Assembly (NCBI GenBank): GCA_002721105.1 | Contig: PBJL01000016.1 | Span: 34,858 to 79,008, forward strand | Reading direction: 5' to 3' | Origin: Acidiferrobacteraceae bacterium | GTDB lineage: Bacteria > Pseudomonadota > Gammaproteobacteria > Arenicellales > UBA868 | DNA length: 44,151 bases | Shown: one piece after another, positions 26,670-36,381 of the stretch | How the letters are laid out: the number at the start of each line of letters is the position of its first letter | How positions within the stretch are numbered: position 1 is the first letter of the stretch | Notes under the pieces: model-generated | What the model saw: only the letters and a program-made list of their open reading frames with translations | Databases searched by the model: none | Told to the model about the DNA's origin: nothing | Made by a program: the position numbers and the translations under genes

Positions 26670-27554
26670 TTATGACTCCTTTTTTCTATAGTTGAGCATC
26701 ACTGAATCCCAGATACTCTTGAGCCCTTCGGGTCGTATTAGCATTACAATTACAATGAGACCGAATGCGATGGCTGATCGATAATTTGCGGGCAGCACAA
26801 GGATGCCAATCTCCATGGCAATTCCGACTATGAATGCTGCAGCCATTACCCCATAAATACTTCCTATTCCGCCAAAAACAGTCGCAGCCAGAATAATCGG
26901 AAGCATTGACCACCCCATGCCTAGATGAACTGATCCAATTAGACCTGTAAACACGCCTGCAATCCCAGCCAGCGCAGAAGCTAAAAACCAAACTTGAAGA
27001 GATGTTTTTCTTGGATTGTATCCTCGGAGTTTAGCTAGATCTTGATTGTCTGAAACTGCCCTAATAGATTTTCCCATCAAAGTGTAGTTAAAAAATGCAT
27101 GTACTAAAAACGCCGCCACAATGCCGAAAATAATGACCATAATTTCGTAGGGTGTAGCAATAGGATATCCAGAGATCGAAATTGCTTTGACTGGAGGCAG
27201 ATCAAATGCTTGGACACCTTTACCCGCAATAGCACCAGTCACACCATTTATCAAATAAGAGACACCGACTGAAGTGAATAGACAAACCAATATTCCTTTA
27301 GTTTTTATGGGTGATATAAACACTACAAAGATCAGCATACCCACCAAACCGCATAAGATCGCAGCGAGGATGCCTACGAGGACGATTGGAAGCCCCATTT
27401 TATTGCCTAAAAGGCCAAAGTAGGCTCCTAGCATCAACATTTGTCCATGACCAACGTTAATGAATCCTTCTGTTTTCAGAATCATCGAAAATCCAAGGGC
27501 CGCAAATAATATGATGCTGCCCGATATCGTTCCAAAAACGATTATGTCCAGCAT
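26670..27554 (-). CDS. livH: Branched-chain-type ABC importer permease (LivH family)
   Basis: The 294-residue membrane protein matches LivH: GFSMILKTEGFINVGHGQMLMLGAY at the N-terminus, the coupling loop MGKSIRAVSDNQDLAKLRGYN, and VFGGIGSIYGVMAAAF towards the end. It precedes livM by four bases. A 133-base gap separates it from livF upstream, in which I see only a weak six-base inverted repeat. Confidence 0.93.
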   Translation of the reverse strand: MLDIIVFGTISGSIILFAALGFSMILKTEGFINVGHGQMLMLGAYFGLLGNKMGLPIVLVGILAAILCGLVGMLIFVVFISPIKTKGILVCLFTSVGVSYLINGVTGAIAGKGVQAFDLPPVKAISISGYPIATPYEIMVIIFGIVAAFLVHAFFNYTLMGKSIRAVSDNQDLAKLRGYNPRKTSLQVWFLASALAGIAGVFTGLIGSVHLGMGWSMLPIILAATVFGGIGSIYGVMAAAFIVGIAMEIGILVLPANYRSAIAFGLIVIVMLIRPEGLKSIWDSVMLNYRKKES

Positions 27555-27687
27555 CTTATTATCCCCCTAGGAATGATAAATTGGTTTTTGAAGAAATCGA
27601 TAATTTCTATATTTCCGTTGTTAATATTCGGTTTCAATGCTGAATATCCATTTTTATCGATTGATTTTAGATAAATTTTCGAGCTGT

Positions 27688-28404
27688 TCATGAGATACCC
27701 ATAAAAATCTCATTGAAATCGGGAGAGTTGATCAATTCACTTGGAGCTGTTTCTGATTGAACGGCGCCAGCTTGAATAATAAATGTCGTATCGGACACAG
27801 CTAGAACTTGTAATGGATTCTCTTCCACCACCCACAGAATACTAGTTCCATCATTGTTGATCTTTACAATACTGTTGATTACTTCTTCTGTAAGTTGTGG
27901 CGAGAGACCAGTGACCGGTTCATCTAAGATTAACAAATCTGGTTCACCAAGCAACGCACTTCCAATTGCAAGCATTTGTCGCTCCCCACCGCTTAGTGTT
28001 TTTCCTTGCTGTTTTGATCTTTCTTCTAGACGGGGGAATTTGTCATAGATAGTTCTAATTCTTTCTCTCGTTTTATCCGCGGAACCGGATCGGATGCTTA
28101 ATTCAAGATTCTCATGCACAGATAGGTTAGGAAAGATATTTGATGTTTGGGGAACAAAACCGATCCCTTTATCAATTATTTTATGTGTCTCCATGCCGGT
28201 GATATCAGTTTCACCAAAGGATATTGTGCCAGACATTATGGAAACTAAATTAACAATACTTTTAATAAGTGTAGTCTTTCCAGCTCCATTCGGCCCGACT
28301 ACTGTGGTGATCGATGAGGGTTTAACCTGAAGAGAAACGCTATTAAGAATCGGCAATTTTCCATAGCCGGATGTAAGATTGCTAATTGTTATTCCATGAG
28401 TCAT
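27688..28404 (-). CDS. livF: Branched-chain-type ABC importer ATPase (LivF family)
   Basis: The ATPase has GYGKLPILNSVSLQV at the N-terminus, an intact Walker A (GPNGAGKTT), the signature TLSGGERQM and Walker B (LLILDEPVTGLSP). Starting at the ATG at 28404 gives 238 residues, the usual LivF length; the in-frame GTG at 28446 would add 14 atypical residues. Neither start has a strong ribosome binding site. The gene order livJ-F-H-M-G is a rearrangement of the common J-H-M-G-F order. Confidence 0.92.
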   Translation of the reverse strand: MTHGITISNLTSGYGKLPILNSVSLQVKPSSITTVVGPNGAGKTTLIKSIVNLVSIMSGTISFGETDITGMETHKIIDKGIGFVPQTSNIFPNLSVHENLELSIRSGSADKTRERIRTIYDKFPRLEERSKQQGKTLSGGERQMLAIGSALLGEPDLLILDEPVTGLSPQLTEEVINSIVKINNDGTSILWVVEENPLQVLAVSDTTFIIQAGAVQSETAPSELINSPDFNEIFMGIS

Positions 28405-28475
28405 AGAGAGCTGGTTTCTAAATATTACTATTGGTTTTTGAGCCACATAAACGATTAAATCAAATCAAGTTACGA

Positions 28476-28507
28476 AGCGGTGGCCATCATGTATGATGGC
28501 CACCGCT
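28476..28507 (-). terminator. Perfect 15-bp hairpin between livJ and livF
   Basis: AGCGGTGGCCATCAT at 28476-28490 and its exact reverse complement at 28493-28507 leave a two-base centre. In the minus-strand transcript it follows livJ by 39 bases and precedes livF. The downstream run is only moderately T-rich. The likely role is partial termination or 3'-end protection of livJ mRNA, giving more binding protein than membrane subunits. Confidence 0.6.
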
Positions 28508-28546
28508 GTTGTACCTACTTTTAAGCAGGATAATTTAGCTAGATCC

Positions 28547-29788
28547 TTAGTTTGCTGGAAAGGAGGTTGCGTCAACTATTTGATCTACTTCCCAAATTCC
28601 GCTTTTGACACTTAAGACTTTAACTGCTGGGGCGCCTGCATCACCGTTAGCGTTGAAATCGACGCTACCTGAAGGTCCTTCGTAGTTAATATCTTTCCCG
28701 TCAGCCAGTGCTGCCGCTCCTTCTGCAAAGCTTGTTACTCGCACTCCAGGAGGATTGGCTACCATTGCTAAATTAGAGTCGACAGCTTCGCCTGTGGTAT
28801 CTCCACCGGCAATCATTGCTAACGCTGTCACCATGAATGCGTCATAAGTTTCTGCTTGATACCAACCACCTTGCGGCTTCTCACCATGCATAGCAGAGTA
28901 AGCATCAGAGAAAACACCCCATGTATCGGTGGTTTCGTCCTGCCCCGGAGTCCAGCTGGTAATTCCTTCTGCTGCTTCATTACCAACACCGGCAATGAAA
29001 TCTTCTGTCAACAATTCTTGGGCAACCCACATATTGAAGTCATAACCGCGTTGATAAATCTGTTTTACCACGTTAATTCCAGTTACTTGTGCTGCGGCCA
29101 AGAATACTACGTCAGCCTCAACGCTAGCGGCATCTTTAATTTCACTTAGATAGGTTGCTTGTCCTGGGGTGAGAATTATCTTCTTGACAATTGTTCCACC
29201 AAAACGCTCAAAGGCTTTCCCAAAAGAGTTAGCCGCACTTTGCGTGCCTTCTAAATTTTCTATGATCTGGACAACTGTTTTATAACCTAATACGTCGCGC
29301 ATTACTTTAGCTGCCCCGATACCTAAGAACGAATCGGATGCGTTTGTTCGCCAGATATATTTTCCCGTTCCGCCATTGTCGTTAATTGCTTCTGTGCCTG
29401 CCGATGAGGTTATAACCGGCACTTGGTTATCTAAAGCCATATCTTGAAGTGCAACAATTATGTCTGATTCTGGACCGATGATAACCGGCACTTTGTCTAT
29501 GTTGATTAATTTCTGCGCTGCTCGGACACCAGGTCCGACTTTACTTTCATTATCTTCTTTGATAACTGTAAGAGTGTGCCCTAAAATTCCTCCAGCAGCA
29601 TTGATTTCTTCAACCGCAAGCTTTGTTGTATCCTCGAGTGGAGGCGACCAAGCCGCATAGTCCCCTGTAAATCCCAACATAAAACCGAATTTCACCTCGC
29701 CTGCGGATACCGCTGAAGCACTCATCATCCCCACTACGGAGATCGCGGTCACTATTGTTTTAAAATTCAAACGCTTTAGATCCTTCAT
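28547..29788 (-). CDS. livJ: Branched-chain-type periplasmic substrate-binding protein (LivJ family)
   Basis: The 413-residue protein has a signal peptide ending near SAVSA-GEVKFG and the Peripla_BP_6 fold: GFTGDYAAWSPPLEDTTKLAVEEINAAGG, then IGPESDIIVALQDMA and VITSSAGT, which line the binding cleft in relatives. The start at 29788 is fixed by AAGGAGG six bases upstream; the longer frame from 29830 lacks such a site. It heads the minus-strand liv operon. Bound ligand unknown; relatives bind amino acids, amides, urea or aromatic acids. Confidence 0.93.
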   Translation of the reverse strand: MKDLKRLNFKTIVTAISVVGMMSASAVSAGEVKFGFMLGFTGDYAAWSPPLEDTTKLAVEEINAAGGILGHTLTVIKEDNESKVGPGVRAAQKLINIDKVPVIIGPESDIIVALQDMALDNQVPVITSSAGTEAINDNGGTGKYIWRTNASDSFLGIGAAKVMRDVLGYKTVVQIIENLEGTQSAANSFGKAFERFGGTIVKKIILTPGQATYLSEIKDAASVEADVVFLAAAQVTGINVVKQIYQRGYDFNMWVAQELLTEDFIAGVGNEAAEGITSWTPGQDETTDTWGVFSDAYSAMHGEKPQGGWYQAETYDAFMVTALAMIAGGDTTGEAVDSNLAMVANPPGVRVTSFAEGAAALADGKDINYEGPSGSVDFNANGDAGAPAVKVLSVKSGIWEVDQIVDATSFPAN

Positions 29789-30173
29789 GTACTCCTCCTT
29801 CGTTAAATCTGTTTTTTTTTGAATTCTCAAAACAGCGCTTGATTTACGTTTTTTGCGCTGTCACTAGTCTTCCAGTATTGCCGACCTAAGTAAACCATGT
29901 CAAATTAATTTTACCCAAGAAAAAATATTTTGCTCCAAATAGGCAAGATCTTAGAGAAACGCGGCTAATATGATGGAATCAAAGTAATATCAGTTTACTA
30001 TCAACGAATATTTTATGAAGCGATATTTATTTAAAACCAAGGAAAATAGCAAATTTTTTACAATTTCTGAATTTTAATCCGTTATGATATTTGGAGTACA
30101 AAGAGATCGAGGGCTTATGTTCAAATTTCGGACACGATGTTTAAATCAAGAATAATAAAGAGGAGAAGTAGTA
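29789..30173. promoter_or_regulatory. Divergent intergenic region between livJ and the aminotransferase gene
   Basis: This 385-base AT-rich gap should hold promoters for both the leftward liv operon and the rightward operon. I see a seven-base inverted repeat (ACAGCGC at 29832-29838, GCGCTGT at 29855-29861) just upstream of livJ and a TATGAT at 30083-30088 without a convincing -35. AGGAGA before 30174 is the aminotransferase ribosome binding site. No coding frame in it looks real. Confidence 0.45.
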
Positions 30174-31511
30174 ATGTCAGAAATTGATTTACTGAAGCGC
30201 GACAGCTCGCATCTTATACACCCTTTGCATGCGCCATCTGCACATCTCAGCGGAAAAGTATGGGATAGTGGTGAAGGATCCTTTCTTCAAGATGTTGATG
30301 GAAATCGCTTTATTGATGGTTTATCTGGATTGTGGAATAACACGGCCGGCAATGGTAGGGTAGAGTTGGCAGAGGCTGCAGCGACCCAGATGAAAAAAAT
30401 GGGCTATGCATCTGGTTATATTGGCAGCACTAATCTCCCTGCAATTGAGCTCGCGGAGCGCTTGGCTGCAATAACTTATCCAAATATTAATCATTTCTAT
30501 TTTACCTCTGGCGGTGGAGAATCAACCGATAGCAACATTAAACTTGCTAGATATTATTGGAAGTTGAAAGGGAAGCCGGAAAAAACAAAAATTATTTCGA
30601 GAATCTGGGGTTATCACGGGGTCACTTTAGCTGCTATGTGCGCGACAGGAATCTCTGCGTATTGGCCAATGTTCGAACCCCGGATTCCTGGGTTTAGTCA
30701 TATTCCAAGCCCCTATCCTTATCGATATAAGTCAAATGATGTTTCCAAGAGTCAAGGCATCGCCGCAGCCGAAGAACTAGAGAAACAAATCTTGGCAGAG
30801 GGGCCAGAGACTGTAGCTATGTTTTTGGCTGAACCAGTTCAGGGTGCAGGTGGAGTTATTGTGCCTCAGGATGATTATTTTCGTCGAGTCAGGGAAATCT
30901 GTGATGAATATGAGGTGTTATTGGTCTCTGATGAAGTAATCACTGGGTTCGGGCGTACCGGAAAAATGTTCGGACTTGAGCATTGGGATGTGCAGCCAGA
31001 TTTAATTCAATTTGCAAAGGCCATAACATCAGGTTATTTCCCGTTAGGTGGAATTGGTTTGAGCGATGAGATCGCGTCCGTCATGAATAGTAGTAAGTCG
31101 CCTTGGATGCACGCCTACACTTATAGTTCACATCCGGTAGGATGTGCTGTGGCTTTGTCGATGCTTGATATAATTGAAAAAGAAGACTTTGTTGGTCAAG
31201 CAGAGAAAAAGGGGAGTCGACTACTGACGAAACTGAAGGACGCTTTGCATGATCATAGCCATGTTGGAGATATTAGGGGATTGGGCATGATGTGTGCTGT
31301 GGAATATGTTGAGGATCGAAAAACTAAAGAGGCTTTTGATGTGAGTGCGAATATCGGAGCACAAATTAATAAAAAAGCCATAGAACGAGGCCTATTCAGC
31401 CGAGTTAGGGGGGATAACTATTTCATTGCACCACCTATAGTGACATCCGAGACTACAATAGATGACATAGTTGATATCCTTGCAGCATCGACAAAAGACA
31501 TTTTAGGGTGA
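30174..31511 (+). CDS. Class III PLP-dependent aminotransferase (omega-amino acid:pyruvate type)
   Basis: The 445-residue protein has the class III fold with the PLP lysine Lys282 (FAKAITSGYFPLGG), the pyridine-nitrogen aspartate Asp253 (VSDEVITGFGRTG) and SGGGESTDSNIKLAR for phosphate binding. The N-terminus (LIHPLHAPSAHL...GSFLQDVDGNRFIDGLSGLWNN) is typical of the beta-alanine/taurine/putrescine-pyruvate group. It would move an amino group from an omega-amine or amino acid to pyruvate. The AGGAGA site supports the start. The demethylase-like gene follows after 141 bases, suggesting nitrogen recovery from the degraded compound. Confidence 0.9.
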   Translation: MSEIDLLKRDSSHLIHPLHAPSAHLSGKVWDSGEGSFLQDVDGNRFIDGLSGLWNNTAGNGRVELAEAAATQMKKMGYASGYIGSTNLPAIELAERLAAITYPNINHFYFTSGGGESTDSNIKLARYYWKLKGKPEKTKIISRIWGYHGVTLAAMCATGISAYWPMFEPRIPGFSHIPSPYPYRYKSNDVSKSQGIAAAEELEKQILAEGPETVAMFLAEPVQGAGGVIVPQDDYFRRVREICDEYEVLLVSDEVITGFGRTGKMFGLEHWDVQPDLIQFAKAITSGYFPLGGIGLSDEIASVMNSSKSPWMHAYTYSSHPVGCAVALSMLDIIEKEDFVGQAEKKGSRLLTKLKDALHDHSHVGDIRGLGMMCAVEYVEDRKTKEAFDVSANIGAQINKKAIERGLFSRVRGDNYFIAPPIVTSETTIDDIVDILAASTKDILG

Positions 31512-31652
31512 GCATAATGTTAAGAGTAGATAACCGCATTAATGCTGATTTGGCTAAGCAAGTTCAGTCATAGCGACTCCCAATTATCCCAATTATATTA
31601 TGTAATCATTAAGGGTTACTGTTGTGATTTAATTATCTAAGGAGGGCATGCA

Positions 31653-32537
31653 ATGCGGTCTCACGCGAGAGTTGTGGTTGTTGGTGGGGGGGTAGTTGGT
31701 TGTTCGGTCCTCTACCATTTAACTAAACTGGGTTGGACGGATGTCTTGTTGTTAGAGCGGTCAGAACTGACATCCGGTTCAACATGGCATGCAGCTGGTG
31801 GGTTCCATACATTAAATGCGGATACAAATATGGCAGCTCTACAAGGTTACACGATTGAGCTCTATCGAGAACTTGAGGAAATATCAGGCCAATCTTGCGG
31901 ACTTCATTCTGTGGGCGGGCTAACGATCGCAACTACACAAGATCGGTTAGATTTTTTGAAGGCAGAGCGAGCAAAGCACCGCTACATGGGATTAAACACC
32001 GAAATAGTAAGTCCTGGAGACATTGCAAATTTAGCACCGATCGTTAATGTAGATGGAGTGGTAGGTGCACTTTATGACCCACTAGATGGCCATCTTGACC
32101 CCTCAGGTACAACTCATGCATATGCGAAGGCCGCTTCATTTAAAGGTGCCGAGATTATTTTACATAATCCGGTTTTGGAAACTAATCAAACATTGGGTGG
32201 TGAATGGGAAATCGTTACTCAAGATGGCACAATCTACGCGGAGCATTTGGTAAATGCAGCTGGTCTATGGGCGCGAGAAGTTGGTGCGATGGCCGGAGTC
32301 TATCTTCCATTGCATCCAATGGAGCACCAATATTTAGTTACCGAAGAAACCAAGGACGTTTTTGAAAGAGATATCGAGTTACCTCATGTTATTGATCCTG
32401 CAGGGGAGAATTATTTGCGCCAGGAAGGCCGCGGGCTTGTTATTGGTTTTTACGAACAAGATTGTGAGCTTGGGCTGTTAACGGGACCCCTACAAATTTT
32501 GGGCATGAACTTCTGCCTAACAATCTTGATCGAATAG
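31653..32537 (+). pseudogene. Dimethylglycine/sarcosine dehydrogenase-like protein, N-terminal part (frameshifted)
   Basis: The frame encodes the FAD half of a DMGDH-type amine demethylase: VVVVGGGVVGCSVLYHL for ADP binding and SGSTWHAAGG, whose His46 is the covalent flavin site in relatives. After YEQDCEL (about 32469) the frame leaves the family sequence and stops at 32537. Shifting by one base at 32470-32471 continues perfectly into the family sequence (WAVNGTPTNFGHELLP). A single missing T in CTTGGG explains this. Together with the next frame the gene would encode about 803 residues, the family's full length. AAGGAGG precedes the start. Sequencing error and true inactivation are both possible. 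Confidence 0.88.
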
Positions 32538-32545
32538 GAAGCTCG

Positions 32546-34066
32546 ATGGCAGCGGCGTTTCATCGATATCCAGTACTTCAAAGAGTAGGCATAAAAAACA
32601 TAATTAATGGCCCATTCACATTTGCGCCAGATGGAAATCCGCTTGTTGGCCCTGTGCCGAATCTTCATAACTATTGGACTGCTTGTGCTGTTATGGCAGG
32701 TTTTAGTCAAGGCGGCGGTGTAGGACTCGTACTCGCTGAATGGATGATTCATGGTGAGCCATCAAGAGATATTTTTGCCATGGATGTAGCGCGTTTTGGT
32801 GAGTGGATCACTCCAGACTATACCCTCAAAAAAGTTCGCGAGAATTATCAACGGCGATTTTCGATTAGTTATCCCAACGAGGAGCTTCCAGCGGCAAGAG
32901 GGTTAGACGTTACGCCTGCCTATGGTATTTGGAAAACAAAGCGTGCTGTTTTCGGCGTTGGTTATGGTATGGAGGCGGTAAATTATTTTGCGCCGAAAGA
33001 GGCAGTTTTAGAAGAGATTCCCAGTTTCCGACGTTCAAATGCGCATACGGCTGTCGGGGAAGAATGCTACGCTGTCCGTAATGGTGTGGGAATTAATGAA
33101 ATACATAATTTTGCTAAATATCAGGTCGAGGGCCCTGACTCGCGTGATTGGCTAAATTATGTGATGGCGGGCCGCATACCTAGACTAGGATGTGTCGCGT
33201 TAAATCCAATGTTAAGCCCTAACGGAAAATTAATTGGGGATTTCACGGTATCATGTCTGGCACCAGATAGTTTTTTTCTGGTAGCATCATTCAATGCCCA
33301 AGCTTACCATACGCGATGGTTCATTAAGCAATTTCCCAAGTCGGGGATTGGTCTGAAAAATCTTTCGTACGAACGGTTAGGGTTTCAAATAGCCGGACCA
33401 GAATCACGTAATTTATTAGAAAAAATTGTAACTAAGGATGTGTCAAATTCCGCTTTTCCTTTCATGACGGTAGACACATTCGATATTGGTAATCTTAAGG
33501 CTCAAATACAACGACTTTCATATACCGGGGATTTGGGGTATGAGATTTATGTCGACCAAAAGGATCAGGTCGCCCTGTTTGAGGTACTGACAGAAGCAGG
33601 CGCTGACATGTCTCTTAGGCCTTTTGGTATGAGAGCGATGATGAGCTTAAGATTAGAAAAATCGTTTGGCGCATGGATGAAAGAATATAGACCTGATTAC
33701 ATGCCAGGGGAAGTTGGACTTGATCGTTTTGTTGATTATGAAAAAGGAGAATTTATTGGTAAATCTGCAGCCTTGAAAGAAAAGGAAGTCCGTCCTGAGA
33801 GGCAATTATGCACTTTCATTGTTGATGCTAATGATGCAGATGTTCATGGGGATGAGCCTATATGGGTGGATGATAATGTAGTCGGATTTACAACGTCGGG
33901 TGGTTTTTCTCATAATATGGAGCAGTCTTTAGCATTAGGGTTTTTGCCAATTCCCTTGGTTTCAGAGAATAGAGAAGTTGAAATAGAAATTCTTGGTGAT
34001 CGGCGAAAGGCATTAGTCCGTAAAGGGCCTTTGTTCGACTGCCAAGGGGTGCGTATGAGAGCATAG
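32546..34066 (+). pseudogene. Dimethylglycine/sarcosine dehydrogenase-like protein, C-terminal part with GcvT domain (frameshifted)
   Basis: This is the continuation of the gene at 31653; family sequence in this frame really begins at 32471, before the nominal ATG. It holds the end of the FAD oxidoreductase domain (GPFTFAPDGNPLVGPVPNL, AGFSQGGGVG), the FAO_M linker and the GcvT aminomethyltransferase domain with C-terminal barrel (RLSYTGDLGYEIYV, GMRAMMSLRLEK). Such enzymes oxidise an N-methyl group and pass formaldehyde to tetrahydrofolate. The reading frame is open for 506 codons with no further lesions, which argues that the disruption is recent or a base-calling error. Confidence 0.88.
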
Positions 34067-34256
34067 GTGAGTTTGCATCACTTTGTTAATTAATCATCGA
34101 CAGCACGGCAACTCGCATATGCTCAAAGATTGCTTCTAGGCCGTAAAAAGGATAAAAAGAGATTGGGAGGCCTCCTTATAGGTATATGAGATCACCACAG
34201 TTCTAAGAATAGAGTAGCTAGATGAATTATAAAACGATACATGAGGGCAAAAAAAT

Positions 34257-36365
34257 TTGACTTCTTATTTGATTGGGGTGGATATTGGTGGCACATTCAC
34301 TGATTGTGTCATTATCGATGAGGAAGGGCGAGTCACTACCGCTAAAGCGCCATCAACGCCCGCAGATTTTTCGAGAGGCATGATTGATGCAGTAAGGAGA
34401 GGATCAGATAGTCTTGGTCTCGATTTAGAAGAGATATGTAGCAATACCAAGTTGCTTACTCATGGAACCACGGTGGGTACCAATGCTGTGATTCAAAAAA
34501 AAGGAGCTAAAGTTGGGCTCATTACAACGAAAGGCCATAACGATGTCATTCACATTATGCGTGGTTCGCGAGGATTAAGTGGTCGAGACCTCCGAAAGGT
34601 AGTGCATTTCCCGGAGAGCTCAAAGCCTAAACCTTTAATTCCAAAACGATTGATCGAAGGAGTTTCGGAAAGGATCGACTGTTTCGGAAATGTAGTTGTT
34701 GATTTAAACCAGAACGAAGTAGAAATAGCCATCGATCGTTTGTTAGAGCAAGGCGTTGATGCAATCGCTGTTTGTTTGCTGTGGTCATTTAAAAATCCTA
34801 GCCATGAGCAAAGAATACGAGAGTTAATTCAGAGAAAAGCGCCAAATTTATTTGTAACACTTTCCTCTGAATTAGTTCCGAAATGGGGCGAATATGAGAG
34901 AACCACTGCTGTTGCATTGAATGCCTATGTTGGACCTGTGACATCTGCATATCTAAAGAAGTTGGATACTGAATTCAAGAGACTTGGTTATAGAAATCCA
35001 ATGCAAATTACCCAATGTGGCGGAGGCACTACGTCAGTGAAAAGAGCAATGGAAGCGCCTCTGCTGACACTTGATTCCGGACCCGTATCGGGTGTTACTG
35101 GTTCTAAATATCTCAGCGATCTCACTGGATATAAAAATATAATCACTACCGACATGGGAGGAACTTCTTTTGATGTTGGCCTTATTTGGGATGGCGAACC
35201 GGCTTTTACATATGTAAGCAACGTAAATCAATATGAATATTTCCTACCAAAAGTTGATATTCAAGCGGTAGGTAATGGTGGTGGAAGTTTAGTTCGTGTA
35301 GATCCAACGACTGGATCACTACGTGTTGGGCCTGACAGCGCTGGAGCAGTACCAGGCCCGGTGTGTTATGACAAAGGCGGAAGTATTCCTACGGTAACTG
35401 ATGCAGCCTTAATTTTAGGTTACATTTCCGCTGACACGTTTGCGAACGGAACTATAAAGTTAAATCGAGAAAAAGCTCAAACAGCAATAGAAATCATAGG
35501 AGATAAATTAGGTCTAGGCCTGATGGAGACTGCTGCAGGTATAGTAAAAATTTCGGAATTTCAAATGGCAGATCTAATAAGGCGAATGACTATACAAAAA
35601 GGATTCGATCCCCGAGATTTTATATTATTTGCTTTTGGTGGAGCTGGACCTATGCATGCCGGTATTTTTGCATTTGAGTTAGGTGTGCAAAAAGTGATAG
35701 TTCCACAAGGTAACATTGCTTCAACTTGGTGCGGGTTTGGCGCAGCTTCAGCTAATGTTCTGCATATTATGGAGCAAGTCGAAATAATGGTTTCACCATT
35801 TGATCCAGAGACCATAAACAATCGTTTTCGATCTTTGCAGGATCATGTCCATCGTCAGTTGGAGGAGGAAGGTATTTCTCGAGCTGAGCAGCGCATTCAA
35901 TTTTCCCTTGACATGCGTCATAAAGGCCAGATTAACGAAGTAGAAATAGGTATAAAATCTGACTCATTAAATATTGACGACGTAGACAAGCTTCATGATG
36001 ACTTTTTTGAAAATTATGAACTTATCTATGGAAAAGGTGCATCGTTACCATGGGCCCGGCTCGAAGCAGTCACCTTCAGAGTCAGAGGTTCGGCAGAAAC
36101 TCTAAAGCCTGATGTACGACAATCACCAAATTTAACTGAAAATATTGTTGATGAGGCTCTTGGTCCAATGCGGCCAGTTTATTGGTCGGAGCTTGCCAAG
36201 CTTATCGATACACAGACCTATGTAGGTGAGCACTTACAGCCAGGCAATCAAATTACGGGGCCGGCCGTTGTGGAAACCTCGAACACAACAGTGGTGATTC
36301 ACCCAGGAAGAATCGGAAAAGTTGACGCTTTCGGAAACTTTGAGATTAATTTAATAGGTGAGTAA
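34257..36365 (+). CDS. HyuA-family ATPase subunit (hydantoinase A / acetone carboxylase beta-like)
   Basis: The 702-residue protein has the Hydant_A_N and Hydantoinase_A domains: an ASKHA-type nucleotide-binding motif GVDIGGTFTDCVIID at the N-terminus, LTHGTTVGTNAV, and TDMGGTSFDVGLI as the second phosphate site, followed by the C-terminal domain. Family members hydrolyse ATP to activate a carbonyl (hydantoins, 5-oxoproline) or to carboxylate ketones. The start is a TTG at 34257 with GAGGG nearby. The HyuB partner overlaps or follows directly. The AcxC-like domain on that partner favours the carboxylase subgroup. Confidence 0.9.
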   Translation: MTSYLIGVDIGGTFTDCVIIDEEGRVTTAKAPSTPADFSRGMIDAVRRGSDSLGLDLEEICSNTKLLTHGTTVGTNAVIQKKGAKVGLITTKGHNDVIHIMRGSRGLSGRDLRKVVHFPESSKPKPLIPKRLIEGVSERIDCFGNVVVDLNQNEVEIAIDRLLEQGVDAIAVCLLWSFKNPSHEQRIRELIQRKAPNLFVTLSSELVPKWGEYERTTAVALNAYVGPVTSAYLKKLDTEFKRLGYRNPMQITQCGGGTTSVKRAMEAPLLTLDSGPVSGVTGSKYLSDLTGYKNIITTDMGGTSFDVGLIWDGEPAFTYVSNVNQYEYFLPKVDIQAVGNGGGSLVRVDPTTGSLRVGPDSAGAVPGPVCYDKGGSIPTVTDAALILGYISADTFANGTIKLNREKAQTAIEIIGDKLGLGLMETAAGIVKISEFQMADLIRRMTIQKGFDPRDFILFAFGGAGPMHAGIFAFELGVQKVIVPQGNIASTWCGFGAASANVLHIMEQVEIMVSPFDPETINNRFRSLQDHVHRQLEEEGISRAEQRIQFSLDMRHKGQINEVEIGIKSDSLNIDDVDKLHDDFFENYELIYGKGASLPWARLEAVTFRVRGSAETLKPDVRQSPNLTENIVDEALGPMRPVYWSELAKLIDTQTYVGEHLQPGNQITGPAVVETSNTTVVIHPGRIGKVDAFGNFEINLIGE

Positions 36366-36381
36366 AAGCGAGGACCAATCC

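Noticed and set aside
32460..32480. Programmed ribosomal frameshift in the DMGDH-like gene
   Set aside because: No slippery heptamer or stimulatory hairpin is apparent, and the family is not known for it; a single-base deletion explains the data better.
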